Source of the DNA: Slackia sp.
GTDB lineage: Bacteria; Actinomycetota; Coriobacteriia; Anaerosomatales; Anaerosomataceae
Direction of reading: 5' to 3'
Assembly: GCA_020725885.1 (NCBI GenBank)
Contig: DYEA01000001.1
Coordinates: 1-40,996, forward strand
Length of the DNA: 40,996 bases
Shown: in pieces, positions 10,615-25,614 of the stretch
How positions within the stretch are numbered: position 1 is the first letter of the stretch
Layout of the letters: the number at the start of each line of letters is the position of its first letter
Notes under the pieces: generated by a model
Database searches by the model: none
Seen by the model: the letters and a program-made list of their open reading frames with translations, nothing else
Told to the model about the DNA's origin: nothing
Position numbers and translations under genes: made by a program

Positions 10615-11565
10615 CTACCGTCCTTTTCGACGGCGCGGCTCGACCTCTGCCGCGATCTCCATCAAGCGTCTGATGCGGTGATACACCGCTGACTTGGTGA
10701 GCGGCGGGTCGGCAAGCTCTCCGAGCTCCTTGAGCGTCGCATCGGGGTTGGCGAGCCGGAGCTCGGCCATCTCCTGCAACGCCGGCGGCAGGCTCGAAAG
10801 CCCGCGGGACGAGGCGATCGCCCTGATCGCCCTGATCTGCTCCATGGCGGCGTCTGCGCTCTTCTCGAGGTTGGCGGTCTCAGCGTTCACGAGGCGGTTG
10901 ATCTCGTTGCGGATGCCCTTCATGATCCGCACGTCCTCGGTCCTGAGCAGGGCGCGGTGCGCTCCGACGTGCGCGAGGAACGCCACGATCGGCTCGGCTC
11001 CCTTCAAGTAGACCGCGTAGGAGCCGCGTCGCTTCGTCACCTTCGCCTGCATGCCCAGCCGAGCCATGAGGGCCGCCAGATCGGCCGCTATCTGCTCTGA
11101 TTCCGCCGTGAGCTCGAAGTGGAAGTCACCATGCGGATCAGCCACGAACCCGCCGCCGAGGAACGCGCCGCGAAGGTAGGCCACGGCGCAGCAGTCCCGC
11201 TTGACGAGCGCAGCGGGGATGCCGTGCTCGAGCGTCCGGCCCTCCCCCAGGATCCCGAGGTCCCGCAACGCCTCCTCAAGCCGAGGTTGCGCGGGGACGG
11301 TGATGAGGTAGTTGTTCGACTTGTGCAGGACCGAGCGCCTGACCGTGAGCTCGGTGGTCAGGCCGTAGATCGAGTGCAGCAGCTTGATGGTCTTGCGGGC
11401 CACGGGAGCGGTTTCCGTGGCGATTTCCAGGCGCAACCGGCCGGTGCCGCCCAGGTGCAGCGTCCCCTCGACCCGCACCAGCGCGGACAGCTCGGCACGC
11501 GCACAGCACGGCCTGCGGCCCTCCACGCGGGACAGCTCGTCTTTGACCTCGGCCGTGAACGACAC
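10615..11565 (-). CDS. whiA: DNA-binding protein WhiA
   Basis: Conserved Gram-positive regulator, named for its sporulation role in Streptomyces and linked to cell division in other bacteria. 316 residues. The N-terminal half is the degenerate LAGLIDADG-homing-endonuclease-like domain, starting with FTAEVKDELS and including AYLRGAFLGGGFV. The C-terminal helix-turn-helix (about 277-307) contains TLKELGELADPPLTKSAVYHR, the most conserved part of the family. The start is GTG, directly abutting the yvcK stop codon, so it is coupled to the rapZ-yvcK pair as in most Actinomycetota. Confidence 0.95.
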   Translation of the reverse strand: MSFTAEVKDELSRVEGRRPCCARAELSALVRVEGTLHLGGTGRLRLEIATETAPVARKTIKLLHSIYGLTTELTVRRSVLHKSNNYLITVPAQPRLEEALRDLGILGEGRTLEHGIPAALVKRDCCAVAYLRGAFLGGGFVADPHGDFHFELTAESEQIAADLAALMARLGMQAKVTKRRGSYAVYLKGAEPIVAFLAHVGAHRALLRTEDVRIMKGIRNEINRLVNAETANLEKSADAAMEQIRAIRAIASSRGLSSLPPALQEMAELRLANPDATLKELGELADPPLTKSAVYHRIRRLMEIAAEVEPRRRKGR

Positions 11566-12495
11566 CTACCCGAGCCTCCTCAGAACTGCGCACAGCAACG
11601 CAGGGTCGTGGTGCCTGGGATTCGAGGCGTCCACGACGTCGGCGGCGATGACCTCGAGGCCCGCCCCGGCGATCCGCGAACGCACCTCAGGCCCAGCGTC
11701 GACGGGCTCCACGCCTGCCGCGGGAGCACTCGCCTCCGTATCGTGCACCACCACGACGTCGAGACGTGAGAGCCCGTGCTCGCGCAGCGCCTGGACGTGG
11801 TCGGCGGCGTCCATGCCGAGAGTCTCGCCACGCTGGTTCGCGACGTTGCACACGTACGCGACGCGTCCAGAACATGCGCGCAACGCTTCCGGCACGCCGG
11901 CTACCAGCACGTTCGGAATCACGCTCGTGAACAGGCTTCCAGGTCCCACGACCACGAGGTCCGCCTCGCGTATCGCGTCGAGCGCTGGACCGTATGCGGG
12001 CGGCCGCTCCGGCTCGAGCCACACGCGACGGACGCGTTCGGGGCTGTGCGCCAGCGCCCACTGGCCCACGACGACGTCGCCCGAGAGCGTCTCGCCGTGC
12101 AAGACGACCTCGGCAAGCGTGCTCGGCAGCACGCGGCCACGCACCCGCAGCAGGTCGCTCGCGACCTGCACAGCCCGCGCGAAATCCCCTGTGATGTCCT
12201 GCAGAGCGGCCAGCACGAGATTGCCGAGCGCATGGCCCGCGAGCCCCTCTCCGTGCGGGAAGCGGTACTGGAACAGCTCTGCGAGCGGCTCCCCGGCCGC
12301 GGCGAGCGCCACCAGGCAGTTGCGCACGTCGCCAGGAGGCAGCACGCCGAGATCGCGGCGCAGCCGTCCCGACGAGCCGCCGTCGTCGGCCATCGCGACC
12401 ACCGCGGTGGTCTCGAAACCCGCCGAGGCGAGGCACGACAGCACGAGTGGCAGGCCGGTGCCGCCACCGATGGCGACCGCCTTCTTGCCGCTCAC
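11566..12495 (-). CDS. yvcK: Gluconeogenesis factor YvcK/CofD-like protein
   Basis: Nucleotide-sugar-binding protein of the CofD/YvcK family, involved in carbon metabolism and cell-wall homeostasis in other bacteria. 309 residues from a GTG that has AGGAG six bases upstream and overlaps the rapZ stop codon (GTGA). The frame is open about 40 residues further upstream, but those residues are a shadow of rapZ. The N-terminal IGGGTGLPLVL motif and the MADDGGSSGRLR motif with PPGDVRNC identify the family, as does VVGPGSLFTSVIPNVLV. It lies between rapZ and whiA, the canonical three-gene block. Confidence 0.94.
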   Translation of the reverse strand: MSGKKAVAIGGGTGLPLVLSCLASAGFETTAVVAMADDGGSSGRLRRDLGVLPPGDVRNCLVALAAAGEPLAELFQYRFPHGEGLAGHALGNLVLAALQDITGDFARAVQVASDLLRVRGRVLPSTLAEVVLHGETLSGDVVVGQWALAHSPERVRRVWLEPERPPAYGPALDAIREADLVVVGPGSLFTSVIPNVLVAGVPEALRACSGRVAYVCNVANQRGETLGMDAADHVQALREHGLSRLDVVVVHDTEASAPAAGVEPVDAGPEVRSRIAGAGLEVIAADVVDASNPRHHDPALLCAVLRRLG

Positions 12496-13415
12496 TCGCG
12501 GCTCCTGTCCTTGCCGATGTCGCGATGCGACACGCTCACCGGAAAGCCGGATCTCCTGAGGTGCTCCGCCGTCTGCTCTGCCAGCACGACGCTGCGATGC
12601 ATCCCGCCAGTGCATCCCAGGGCCACGTGCAGGTGCGTCTTGCCCTCGCGGACGTACCCGGGCAGCAGGTGGTCCAGCAGGGAGAGCCAGCGGCGTAAGA
12701 ACTCCTCCGTCTCCGGCTGCTCGAGCACGTACGCGCGCACCGGACGCTCAAGACCGGAACGCGAGCGGAGCCGCGGCACGTAGTACGGATTCGGCAGGAA
12801 CCGCACGTCCATGACGATGTCGGCGTCGGGCGGCACGCCGTACTTGAACCCGAAGGAGGAGACCGCGACGGTGAGCCCACGTTCGCGGCCCGCCCGCGAG
12901 AACTGCTCGCGGATCAGCGCCCTGAGATCGGCGGGCCGCATGTCGCTCGTGTCGATCGTGACGTCGGCGCGCTCCGCGAACGGCAGCAAGAGCTCCCGCT
13001 CGGCGCGGATGCCGGCCGCAAGCGAGCACTCGTCCGAGAGCGGATGCCTGCGGCGCGTCTCCTTGAAGCGGCGGATCAGCGTCCGGTCGTCCGCCGTGAG
13101 GTACACCAGGCGGAAGGGATGGCCCGACGCCTCCAGCCGATCCAGGGCAGAGGCGAGCTCAGAGAAGAACTCGCGTCCGCGAGCGTCGCAGACCACAGCG
13201 ACGCGCTCGATCCGGCTGCCGGGCAGCGCCGTGAGCTCGACGAGCTGCTCGATGAGCGCTGGCGGCAGGTTGTCGATGCAGAAGTAGCCGAGGTCCTCGA
13301 AGGTGTGCATGGCCTCAGAGCGGCCCGCGCCCGACATGCCGGTGATGATGACGAGGTCGCGCGCGCCGGCTTCCGCGCCGCCGGAGACGTCGCCTTTCGC
13401 GCGGCCCTCACTCAT
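12492..13415 (-). CDS. rapZ: RNase adapter / nucleotide-binding protein RapZ (YvcJ family)
   Basis: P-loop protein of the RapZ/YvcJ family; in Escherichia coli RapZ adapts RNase E to the GlmZ sRNA, but the role in Gram-positive bacteria is less clear. 307 residues. The Walker A-like loop is GMSGAGRS (26-33), with Arg in place of the usual Lys as in several actinobacterial homologues, followed by FCIDNLPP. The C-terminal domain has GFKYGVPPDADIV and the signature GCTGGMHRS (267-275). It overlaps the downstream yvcK by 4 bp and the upstream membrane-protein gene by 8 bp. Confidence 0.94.
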   Translation of the reverse strand: MSEGRAKGDVSGGAEAGARDLVIITGMSGAGRSEAMHTFEDLGYFCIDNLPPALIEQLVELTALPGSRIERVAVVCDARGREFFSELASALDRLEASGHPFRLVYLTADDRTLIRRFKETRRRHPLSDECSLAAGIRAERELLLPFAERADVTIDTSDMRPADLRALIREQFSRAGRERGLTVAVSSFGFKYGVPPDADIVMDVRFLPNPYYVPRLRSRSGLERPVRAYVLEQPETEEFLRRWLSLLDHLLPGYVREGKTHLHVALGCTGGMHRSVVLAEQTAEHLRRSGFPVSVSHRDIGKDRSRE

Positions 13416-13764
13416 CGCCGCCCTCGATGGCTTTGCCCGCTAATGACGAGACGATGGATATGAGCACGCTCGCCACGACCGTCTGCCAGAAGCCGGTCGT
13501 GCTCACGCCCGGTACGACCCAGTCCACGATGTAGAGCATGAACGCATTGACGACCAGCGCGAACAGCCCGAGCGTCAGGACGGTCACCGGAAACGCGAGA
13601 ACCTGCACGACGGGTTTCACCACGGCATTCACCACGGCGAGCGCGATCGCCGCATACACGGCGGCAGGCCAGAACGCGTCGACCCGCAGGAGCGCCCCGC
13701 CGCTCACGTACGCGACCCCGAAGACGGCAGCCGCTGAGACCAGCATGCGCAACACGAACTTCAT
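13408..13764 (-). CDS. Small membrane protein resembling the phage-holin-superfamily-IV / DUF360 family
   Basis: 118 residues with four predicted membrane helices: roughly 3-24, 33-51, 55-79 and 92-110. The sequence begins MKFVLRMLVSAAAV and has the VNAVVKPVVQVLAFPVTVLTLGLF-like central pattern (AVVNAVVKPVVQVL then FPVTVLTLGLFALVVNA) seen in this family of small four-helix proteins. The biochemical role is not known; the holin label is by family name only. It overlaps uvrC by 3 bp upstream and rapZ by 8 bp downstream, so it is made from the same message. GGGGAG lies about 7 bases before the ATG. Confidence 0.8.
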   Translation of the reverse strand: MKFVLRMLVSAAAVFGVAYVSGGALLRVDAFWPAAVYAAIALAVVNAVVKPVVQVLAFPVTVLTLGLFALVVNAFMLYIVDWVVPGVSTTGFWQTVVASVLISIVSSLAGKAIEGGDE

Positions 13765-15695
13765 CGCGGGCTCCCCTCGCTCGCCGGCCTTCGTTTCCCG
13801 AGTATACCAGCAGCCTCGCCATTCCCAGACGCTTGGGAATCGTCACGTCTCGGCGCGTGCAACGCTTCGAGGATACGTTGTGCGGTGGCACGGCCGATGC
13901 CGGGGACCTGGGCGATCTCATCGACTCCGGCCTCTCGGATCCGTTTGACGGAGCCGAAGCGTTTCAGCAGCGCCTTCCGCCGGGCCGGCCCGACGCCGGG
14001 AACCGCGTCGAGCGCCGACGCCGCAGAGCGTTTGGCGCGTACCGAGCGGTGGTGCTCGATCGCGAACCGGTGCGCCTCGTCCCGGATCAGCTTGAGCAGC
14101 ATGAGCCCAGGCGAGAAGTCAGGAAGCCGCGCCGGCTCGTCCCACCCAGGGACATAGACCTCTTCCTCACGCTTCGCAAGCGCGACGACGGGCACCCGTG
14201 CGCCCGTCTCCTGCAGCGCCGACAGGGCTGCTGAAAGCTGCGGCTTGCCGCCGTCGACGATCACGAGGTCAGGCAACGTCGCGAACCGCTCGTCGCCGCT
14301 GCTCGCGCGCGCGAAACGCCGCAGCAGCACCTCTCGCATCATCGCGACGTCGTTCGCCTCGTCGGCGGCCTGCCGGATGCGGAACCGGCGGTAGCCGTCC
14401 TTGTCCGGTTTCCCGCCCGCGAACACGACCATCGAGCCCACCGAGTCCTTCCCGTGCAGCGTCGAGACGTCGTAGCACTCGATGCGCAACGGCGGAGCGG
14501 GAAGCCCGAGCGCGCTTTCGAGCTCCAGCAGCGCACGGTTGATGCGCTCCTCGTCGTAGCGCGTCCGGTGCTTGTAGCGCGCGAGCGCGAAGCGGGCGTT
14601 CTCCGCGGCCAATCCGAGCAGCTCGCGCTTCAGGCCGCGCTGCGGGACGGCCACCCGCACGCGGGAGCCGCGCAGGCCCGTCAGCCAATCGGCCACGGTC
14701 TCGCCGTCCGCCGGCGGCTCCGGCACGAGCACTTCCCGCGGCACGTGCGCCGCCTCTCCGTAGTACCGCTCCAAGACCCCCTCCACGAGCTCGCCGAACG
14801 GCACGTCGAGCCCTTTGTCGACGACGAACTCGTTGCCTGCAAGCACCCGGCCTTCGCGCACCAGAAGCACGTGGACGCCGGCGATGGTCTCCGCGCGCTC
14901 GATGCCGAAGACGTCGAGGTCCAAGGGCCGGTCGGAGACCACCTTCTGCCGTTCGAGCACCCGGCGCACGGCATCCAGCGAGTTGCGCAGCCGCGCCGCG
15001 CGCTCGTACTCGAGGTCGGCGGCCGCCTGCCGCATCTGCTCTTCGAGCTCGCGCACCACCTCGGTCCGCTTGCCTTCCAGGAACGCCGCGACGGCCTTGA
15101 CCCGCTCCGCGTAGTCCTCGCGCGAGATGGCGCCGATGCACACGCCAGGCCCCTTCCCGACGTGCGAGTCGAAGCAAGGCGTGCCGACAGGCTCGCCGCC
15201 GCGCGCCGTCACGCGCTTCCACTGGACGCAGGTCGCCCGGCAGATCGGGTAGATGCGGCGCACGACCTCGATCGTCTCGCGCGCGGCCTTCGCGTCCGTG
15301 TACGGGCCGAAGTACCGCGTGCCCTCGCGGTGCCGCTCCCGCGTGTACTTGATGGCCGGGTACGGGTCGCTCATCGTCAACGCGATGAACGGGAACGACT
15401 TGTCGTCCCGGTACCTGACGTTGAACGGCGGGTCGAACTGCTTGATGAGCGAGTTCTCGAGGATGAGCCCTTCGACCTCGTTCTTGGTCACCACGTACGC
15501 GTAGTCGGCCGCCTGCTCCATCAGAAGCGGCACGCGCTCGCGCTCGTCGTGGCCGCTCACGTACTGCCGCATCCGCTTGCGGAGCGACTTCGCCTTCCCG
15601 ACGTACAGCACCGTGCCGTCCGCCGCCTTCCAGAGGTAGACGCCTGGAGCATCGGGAACGTCGTCGAGCCGCCGCTTGTCCTCCGGAAGCGCCAC
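13761..15695 (-). CDS. uvrC: UvrABC system protein C (excinuclease subunit)
   Basis: Makes both incisions around a DNA lesion bound by UvrB; 644 residues. Domains in order: the GIY-YIG nuclease (PGVYLWKAADG, then LYVGKAKSLRKR, about 17-45), a cysteine region (152-186), a UVR/UvrB-interaction motif (LEEQMRQAAADLEYERAARLRN), the RNase H-like nuclease (ECYDVSTLHGKDSVGSMVVF and DLVIVDGGKPQL), and a tandem helix-hairpin-helix end (LDAVPGVGPARRKALLKRF, VPGIGRATAQRIL). The start is GTG with GGAGG nine bases upstream, 1 bp after uvrA. One oddity: the third cysteine of the usual Fe-S cluster pattern is Gly182, while an extra cysteine (Cys156) is present. Confidence 0.96.
   Translation of the reverse strand: MALPEDKRRLDDVPDAPGVYLWKAADGTVLYVGKAKSLRKRMRQYVSGHDERERVPLLMEQAADYAYVVTKNEVEGLILENSLIKQFDPPFNVRYRDDKSFPFIALTMSDPYPAIKYTRERHREGTRYFGPYTDAKAARETIEVVRRIYPICRATCVQWKRVTARGGEPVGTPCFDSHVGKGPGVCIGAISREDYAERVKAVAAFLEGKRTEVVRELEEQMRQAAADLEYERAARLRNSLDAVRRVLERQKVVSDRPLDLDVFGIERAETIAGVHVLLVREGRVLAGNEFVVDKGLDVPFGELVEGVLERYYGEAAHVPREVLVPEPPADGETVADWLTGLRGSRVRVAVPQRGLKRELLGLAAENARFALARYKHRTRYDEERINRALLELESALGLPAPPLRIECYDVSTLHGKDSVGSMVVFAGGKPDKDGYRRFRIRQAADEANDVAMMREVLLRRFARASSGDERFATLPDLVIVDGGKPQLSAALSALQETGARVPVVALAKREEEVYVPGWDEPARLPDFSPGLMLLKLIRDEAHRFAIEHHRSVRAKRSAASALDAVPGVGPARRKALLKRFGSVKRIREAGVDEIAQVPGIGRATAQRILEALHAPRRDDSQASGNGEAAGILGKRRPASEGSPR
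13801..13809 (-). promoter_or_regulatory. Possible extended -10 promoter for the membrane protein-rapZ-yvcK-whiA block
   Basis: On the minus strand TGGTATACT (13801-13809) matches an extended -10 (TGn followed by TATACT, 5 of 6). No -35 is recognisable. It lies inside the last codons of uvrC, about 30 bases before the start of the 118-residue membrane protein gene, and would allow rapZ-yvcK-whiA to be transcribed independently of uvrAC. Confidence 0.42.
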
Positions 15696-15696
15696 G

Positions 15697-18546
<2,850 letters not shown>

Positions 18547-18725
18547 GGCAGACGTCCTTCCGCGTTCCGTATCGCAGCCGAACTTCCATTGTACGACCGA
18601 ATGCAAGCGAGCAGAGCGCGCTCCGGCGGACGCGCCGCATCAACGACCTTTCACGCGCTCGAAACGCGCTCGCAACACGCGGACCCGACCATTGGCTCAG
18701 GACATCGGTCGGAGAAGGGAGAGCC

Positions 18726-20027
18726 ATGGACATGAAAGTCGCGCTCGACACCCTATGGGTGCTCGTAGCCGGAATGCTGGTGTTCTTCATGAACCTCGGG
18801 TTCGGACTCGTCGAATCCGGGTTCTGCCGGGCGAAGAACACCGTCAACATCATCTCGAAGAACTTCATCGTCTTCGCCGTCTCCACCATCGCGTTCTTCG
18901 CGATCGGGTGGGGCCTGATGTTCGGCGACGGCAACGGCTTCCTCGGCCTCAAAGGCCTGTTCTTCCTTGGAGGCGCGGACAACAGCCCTGCCGTCGGTGA
19001 CGCGTACTCCGGCGTCTACTCCGCCATGAGCTGGACCGGGGTGCCGCTGCTCGCCAAGTTCTTCTTCCAGCTCGTGTTCGCCGGAACGGCTGCCACGATC
19101 GTGTCCGGAGCAGTGGCCGAGCGGATCAAGTACATCTCGTTCATCGTCTTCTCGTTCCTGCTGGTCGCGTTCGTCTACCCCGTCACCGGCCACTGGATCT
19201 GGGGCGGCGGCTGGCTGTCGAAGCTCGGGTTCTGGGACTTCGCGGGCTCCACGGCCGTCCACTCGGTCGGCGCGTGGGCCGCGCTCGCAGGCGTGCTCGT
19301 GCTCGGGCCGCGCATCGGCAAGTACGCGAAGGATGGCAGCGTGCGACCGATCCCCGGCCACAACATGACCTCGGCGATGACCGGCGCCTTGGTTCTCTGG
19401 CTCGGTTGGTTCGGTTTCAACCCTGGGTCGACGATGGCCGCCGACCCCAACGCGATCTCGCACATCGTCGTGACGACGAACCTCGCCGCGGCTGCCGGTG
19501 CGCTCGCAGCCACGGCCGTCGCGTGGGCGCTGCTCGGCAAGCCGGACATCGGCATGACCATCAACGGAGCGCTCGCAGGCCTGGTCGGAATCACGGCAGG
19601 GTGCGCGTTCGTCAGCCCCGGCAGCTCGCTCGTCATCGGTGCCATCGCTGGCGGGCTCGTCGTGCTCGGCGTTCAGTTCTTCGACAAGCTCAAGATCGAC
19701 GACCCGGTGGGCGCGCTTGCGGTGCACGGCATCGGCGGCATCTTCGGCACGCTCGCAGTCGGGCTGTTCGCCCAGGACAAGATCGCTCCAGGGACCACCG
19801 GCAACGGCCTGTTCTTCGGCGGCGGGTTCTCGCTGCTCGCCAAGCAGGCGATCGGCGTCGCCGCAGTCGGCGCCACGGTGTTCACCGTCTCGCTCGTGCT
19901 CTGGCTCCTGATCAAGGCCGCCCTGGGCGTCCGGGTATCCGAGGAAGAGGAGCTCGAAGGTCTCGACGTCGGCGAGCACGGCAACCGCGCGTACCCCGAC
20001 TTCGTCCAGACCGAGACGGTGGCCTAG
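18726..20027 (+). CDS. amt: Ammonium transporter (Amt family)
   Basis: Membrane channel for ammonium uptake, 433 residues with about eleven predicted helices. The twin histidines of the conduction pore are both present: His179 in TAVHSVGAWAAL and His334 in VHGIGGIFGTL. The N-terminal NLGFGLVESGFCRAKN is the family signature region. The C-terminal cytoplasmic tail, rich in acidic residues, is where PII proteins regulate Amt. A GGGAGAG site precedes the ATG. The PII gene begins 27 bp downstream, the classical amt-glnK pair. No recognisable promoter was found in the 179-bp gap shared with the divergent uvrA. Confidence 0.96.
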   Translation: MDMKVALDTLWVLVAGMLVFFMNLGFGLVESGFCRAKNTVNIISKNFIVFAVSTIAFFAIGWGLMFGDGNGFLGLKGLFFLGGADNSPAVGDAYSGVYSAMSWTGVPLLAKFFFQLVFAGTAATIVSGAVAERIKYISFIVFSFLLVAFVYPVTGHWIWGGGWLSKLGFWDFAGSTAVHSVGAWAALAGVLVLGPRIGKYAKDGSVRPIPGHNMTSAMTGALVLWLGWFGFNPGSTMAADPNAISHIVVTTNLAAAAGALAATAVAWALLGKPDIGMTINGALAGLVGITAGCAFVSPGSSLVIGAIAGGLVVLGVQFFDKLKIDDPVGALAVHGIGGIFGTLAVGLFAQDKIAPGTTGNGLFFGGGFSLLAKQAIGVAAVGATVFTVSLVLWLLIKAALGVRVSEEEELEGLDVGEHGNRAYPDFVQTETVA

Positions 20028-22603
<2,576 letters not shown>

Positions 22604-22618
22604 CGGCCTGCTGAGCGT

Positions 22619-24607
22619 TCACACGCCCGCGATCAGGTCCTTCACGACCTTCGGGTCCTGCAGCGTCGAGATGTCGCCCAGCGCTTCGAGGTCCGTCTCG
22701 CCGGCCGCGATCTTGCGGAGGATCCGGCGCATGATCTTGCCGCTGCGCGTCTTCGGCAGGTCGTTCGCGAACTGGATCCGGTCGGGCTGCGCGATCGGGC
22801 CGATCACCTTCCGCACGTGGCCTTTGAGGATGGTCGCGAGGTCGTCCGTTGCAACGTGTCCGTCCCGCAGCACGACGTAGGCGTGGATGCCCTCGCCTTT
22901 CACCGGATGCGGGTACCCCACGACCGCCGCCTCGCTCACCGCCTCGTGGCTCACGAGCGCGCTCTCGATCTCTGCGGTGCCGAGCCGGTGTCCGCTCACG
23001 TTGATCACGTCGTCGACGCGCCCGAGCAGCCAGTAGTCGCCGTCTTCGTCGACGCGGGCCCCGTCGCCGGTGAAGTACCTGCCCGGGAACCGCTCGAAGT
23101 ACGTCTCGCGCAGCCGCTTGTTCTCGACGTCGCCCCAGGTGCCCCGCAGGACGCCGGGCCACGGGCGCTTGACGACGAGGTAGCCGCCTTCCCCCGGCTC
23201 GGCGCGGCTGCCGTCCTCGCGCACGACCTCGGCGTCGATGCCGAAGAACGGCCACGAGGCGGAACCAGGCTTGAGCGGCGTCGCGCCCGGCAGCGGGGTG
23301 ATGATGATGCCGCCCGTCTCGGTCTGCCAGTAGGTGTCGACGATCGGCACCTCGCCACGGCCGATGGTGTCGTGGTACCACTCCCAGACCTCTGGGTTGA
23401 TCGGCTCGCCGACGGTGCCGAGCAGGCGCAGGCTCGACAGGTCGTACCGCTGCGGCCACCCGGACCCGTGCCGCATGAGCGCGCGGATAGCGGTCGGCGC
23501 GGTGTAGAAGATGTTGACCCGGTACTTCTCCACCACCGCCCAGAACCTGCCGGGATCCGGATACGTCGGGACGCCTTCGAACATGAGAGTCGTGGCGCCC
23601 GCTGCGAGCGGCCCATACACGATGTACGAGTGGCCGGTGACCCAGCCGATGTCCGCGGTGCACCAGTAGACGTCCTCGTCGCGGTAGTCGAACACGGTCT
23701 TGAAGGTCATGAGCGCGTACAGCAGATACCCGGCCGTCGTGTGCAGCACGCCCTTCGGCTTGCCGGTCGAGCCCGAGGTGTACAGGATGAACAGCGGGTC
23801 TTCCGCGCCCATCGGCTCGACCGGGCACGGCTTGCGCACCTCGGGAGCGCTGATCTCCTGGTGCCACCAGGTGTCGCGCCCCGGCTCCATGTCCACGTCG
23901 CCGGCGCCGCGCTTGACGACGATGCACGCCTCCACGCTCGGGCACTCGAAGAGCGCTTCGTCGGCAGCCGCTTTGAGCGCGATCTTTCGGCCGCCGCGCA
24001 CGCCTTCGTCGGCCGTGATGAGCAGCTTCGCGGAGCAGTCCTGGATGCGCTCCCGAAGCGCGCTCGCCGAGAAGCCGCCGAAGACCACCGAGTGGATCGC
24101 GCCGATGCGGGCGCACGCGAGCATCGCGATCGGCAGCTCGGGCACCATCGGCAGGTAGATGGCGACGCGGTCGCCGCGGCCGATGCCCTTCTTCTTGAGC
24201 ACGTTCGCGAACCGCGAGACCTCGTAGAGGAGCTGCTGGTACGTCAGCGTGCGCGACGACCCGTCGTCGCCCTCCCAGATGAGCGCCGCCTTGTTGCGCC
24301 GCCACGTCGAGAGGTGCCGGTCGAGGCAGTTCGCGCTCACGTTGAGCTTTCCGTCGGCGAACCAACGGTAGTCGAGCTTCTCGAACCCGCCTTCCAAGAC
24401 CGTCGTGAACGGCTCGATCCAATCCAGGTGCTCCCGGGCGGCGTCGCCCCAGAAGCCCGCCGGATCGTCGAGGGACCGCTGGTACAGCTCCCGGTACCGC
24501 TCGCGGCTGCCGACGAGCGCCCGCTCAGCGAACGCAGCCGGCGGCTCGAAGACGCGGCCGGCGGCGCTCAGCGCCTCGATGGTGCGATCCGGATCAGGTG
24601 ATGACAT
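22619..24607 (-). CDS. acs: Acetyl-coenzyme A synthetase
   Basis: Activates acetate to acetyl-CoA via acetyl-AMP (AMP-forming); 662 residues, normal for Acs. The phosphate-binding loop is [11 protein letters not shown] (276-286). It is followed by [19 protein letters not shown], the adenine motif [17 protein letters not shown] and the hinge region [20 protein letters not shown]. The catalytic Lys624 in [11 protein letters not shown] is the residue usually controlled by reversible acetylation. The start ATG has GGAGG five bases upstream. It stands alone between glnD and the larE-like gene. Confidence 0.96.
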   Translation of the reverse strand: MSSPDPDRTIEALSAAGRVFEPPAAFAERALVGSRERYRELYQRSLDDPAGFWGDAAREHLDWIEPFTTVLEGGFEKLDYRWFADGKLNVSANCLDRHLSTWRRNKAALIWEGDDGSSRTLTYQQLLYEVSRFANVLKKKGIGRGDRVAIYLPMVPELPIAMLACARIGAIHSVVFGGFSASALRERIQDCSAKLLITADEGVRGGRKIALKAAADEALFECPSVEACIVVKRGAGDVDMEPGRDTWWHQEISAPEVRKPCPVEPMGAEDPLFILYTSGSTGKPKGVLHTTAGYLLYALMTFKTVFDYRDEDVYWCTADIGWVTGHSYIVYGPLAAGATTLMFEGVPTYPDPGRFWAVVEKYRVNIFYTAPTAIRALMRHGSGWPQRYDLSSLRLLGTVGEPINPEVWEWYHDTIGRGEVPIVDTYWQTETGGIIITPLPGATPLKPGSASWPFFGIDAEVVREDGSRAEPGEGGYLVVKRPWPGVLRGTWGDVENKRLRETYFERFPGRYFTGDGARVDEDGDYWLLGRVDDVINVSGHRLGTAEIESALVSHEAVSEAAVVGYPHPVKGEGIHAYVVLRDGHVATDDLATILKGHVRKVIGPIAQPDRIQFANDLPKTRSGKIMRRILRKIAAGETDLEALGDISTLQDPKVVKDLIAGV

Positions 24608-24681
24608 ACGGGCCTCCGTTCGTCGGTTTGTCGTAGTGTTTTCCCGAACGGGGGTACACTCCTGCCGCGAGTCGTGGCACG

Positions 24682-25614
24682 ATGAGAGGACAGCTCGCGC
24701 TTCGAGGCGAGGCGAAGGGGACCGACACGGCGGTGCTGGCGCTCAAGCACGAGAACCTCTGCAACCGGCTGCGCAACCTCGGCAGCGCGCTCATCGCGTA
24801 CTCGGGAGGCGTCGACTCGACGCTCGTCGCGTTCGTCGCGCACGCGATCCTGGGCGACCGAGCGCTGGCCGTGCTCGCCACCTCGGACGTGCACACCGCG
24901 GAGGAGATCGCCGCGGCGCGCGACACGGCCAAGCGGCTCGGATTCCGCCTGCTCGAGGTCGACACCTACGAGATGTCTGACCCGCGCTTCACGGAGAACA
25001 CGCCAGACCGCTGCTACTACTGCAAGTGCGAGATGTTCGGGCTGCTCAAGCACGTCGCCGAGGCCCACGGCATCGACTGGGTGCTCGACGGGACGAACGC
25101 CGACGACGTGTCTGACAACAGGCCCGGCAGGCGCGCCGCCATCGAGCACGGCGTCATCAGCCCGCTGCTCGAGGTGGGGCTCCACAAGGACGAGGTGCGC
25201 GAGCTGTCGCGCATGCTCGACCTGCCGACCTGGAACAAGCCGTCGATGGCGTGCCTCGCGACGCGGTTCCCGTACGGCACGCCGATCAGCGAGGACGGAC
25301 TCGCGCGCGTCATGCAGGCCGAGGCCGCCTTGCGCTCGCTCGGCCTGCAGCAGTTCCGCGTGCGCTTCCACGGCGACGTGGCGCGCATCGAGGTCGACCC
25401 GCCCGAGATGGAGCACGCCTGGGCGCTGCGAGACGAGATCGCAGCCGCCGTCAAGCAGGCCGGCTTCGCGTTCGCGGCGCAAGACCTCGAGGGGTACCGG
25501 CCGGCCGGCAGCGCTGCGCCCGCTGAAGGCTGTGACCGTGGAGACGCGGTCACGGATGTGATGCTTGGCGCGCCGGTGGCCGATCAGGCCGTTGCAGCGA
25601 CGGCAGACGCCTAG
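24682..25614 (+). CDS. larE: LarE-like ATP-dependent sacrificial sulfur transferase
   Basis: PP-loop ATP pyrophosphatase of the LarE family, which in characterised lactobacilli inserts sulfur into the nickel-pincer cofactor of lactate racemase. 310 residues. The PP-loop SGGVDS lies at 41-46. A CYYCK motif (Cys111, Cys114) follows. Cys191 lies in [10 protein letters not shown], the position corresponding to the sulfur-donating cysteine of Lactobacillus LarE. The combination of CxxC with this cysteine matches the Fe-S-cluster type of LarE rather than the sacrificial one, by inference. The C-terminal half has [12 protein letters not shown], typical of the family. The start is uncertain; the ATG has a weak ribosome site. 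No larA, larB or larC lies in the window. The last 40 residues look like a non-conserved tail. Confidence 0.82.
   Translation: MRGQLALRGEAKGTDTAVLALKHENLCNRLRNLGSALIAYSGGVDSTLVAFVAHAILGDRALAVLATSDVHTAEEIAAARDTAKRLGFRLLEVDTYEMSDPRFTENTPDRCYYCKCEMFGLLKHVAEAHGIDWVLDGTNADDVSDNRPGRRAAIEHGVISPLLEVGLHKDEVRELSRMLDLPTWNKPSMACLATRFPYGTPISEDGLARVMQAEAALRSLGLQQFRVRFHGDVARIEVDPPEMEHAWALRDEIAAAVKQAGFAFAAQDLEGYRPAGSAAPAEGCDRGDAVTDVMLGAPVADQAVAATADA

Noticed and set aside
18547..18725. SOS (LexA) box upstream of uvrA
   Set aside because: GAAC and GTTC half-sites occur but not as GAAC-N4-GTTC in the right orientation.
24608..24681. Divergent promoters between acs and the larE-like gene
   Set aside because: A TACACT and a TTGTCG are present but 21 bases apart, and no other convincing pair was found, so no promoter is called.
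25532..25553. GTGACCG/CGGTCAC inverted repeat as a terminator for the larE-like gene
   Set aside because: It lies inside the open reading frame, about 60 bases before the stop codon, and has no U-run; it may simply reflect the variable C-terminal tail.
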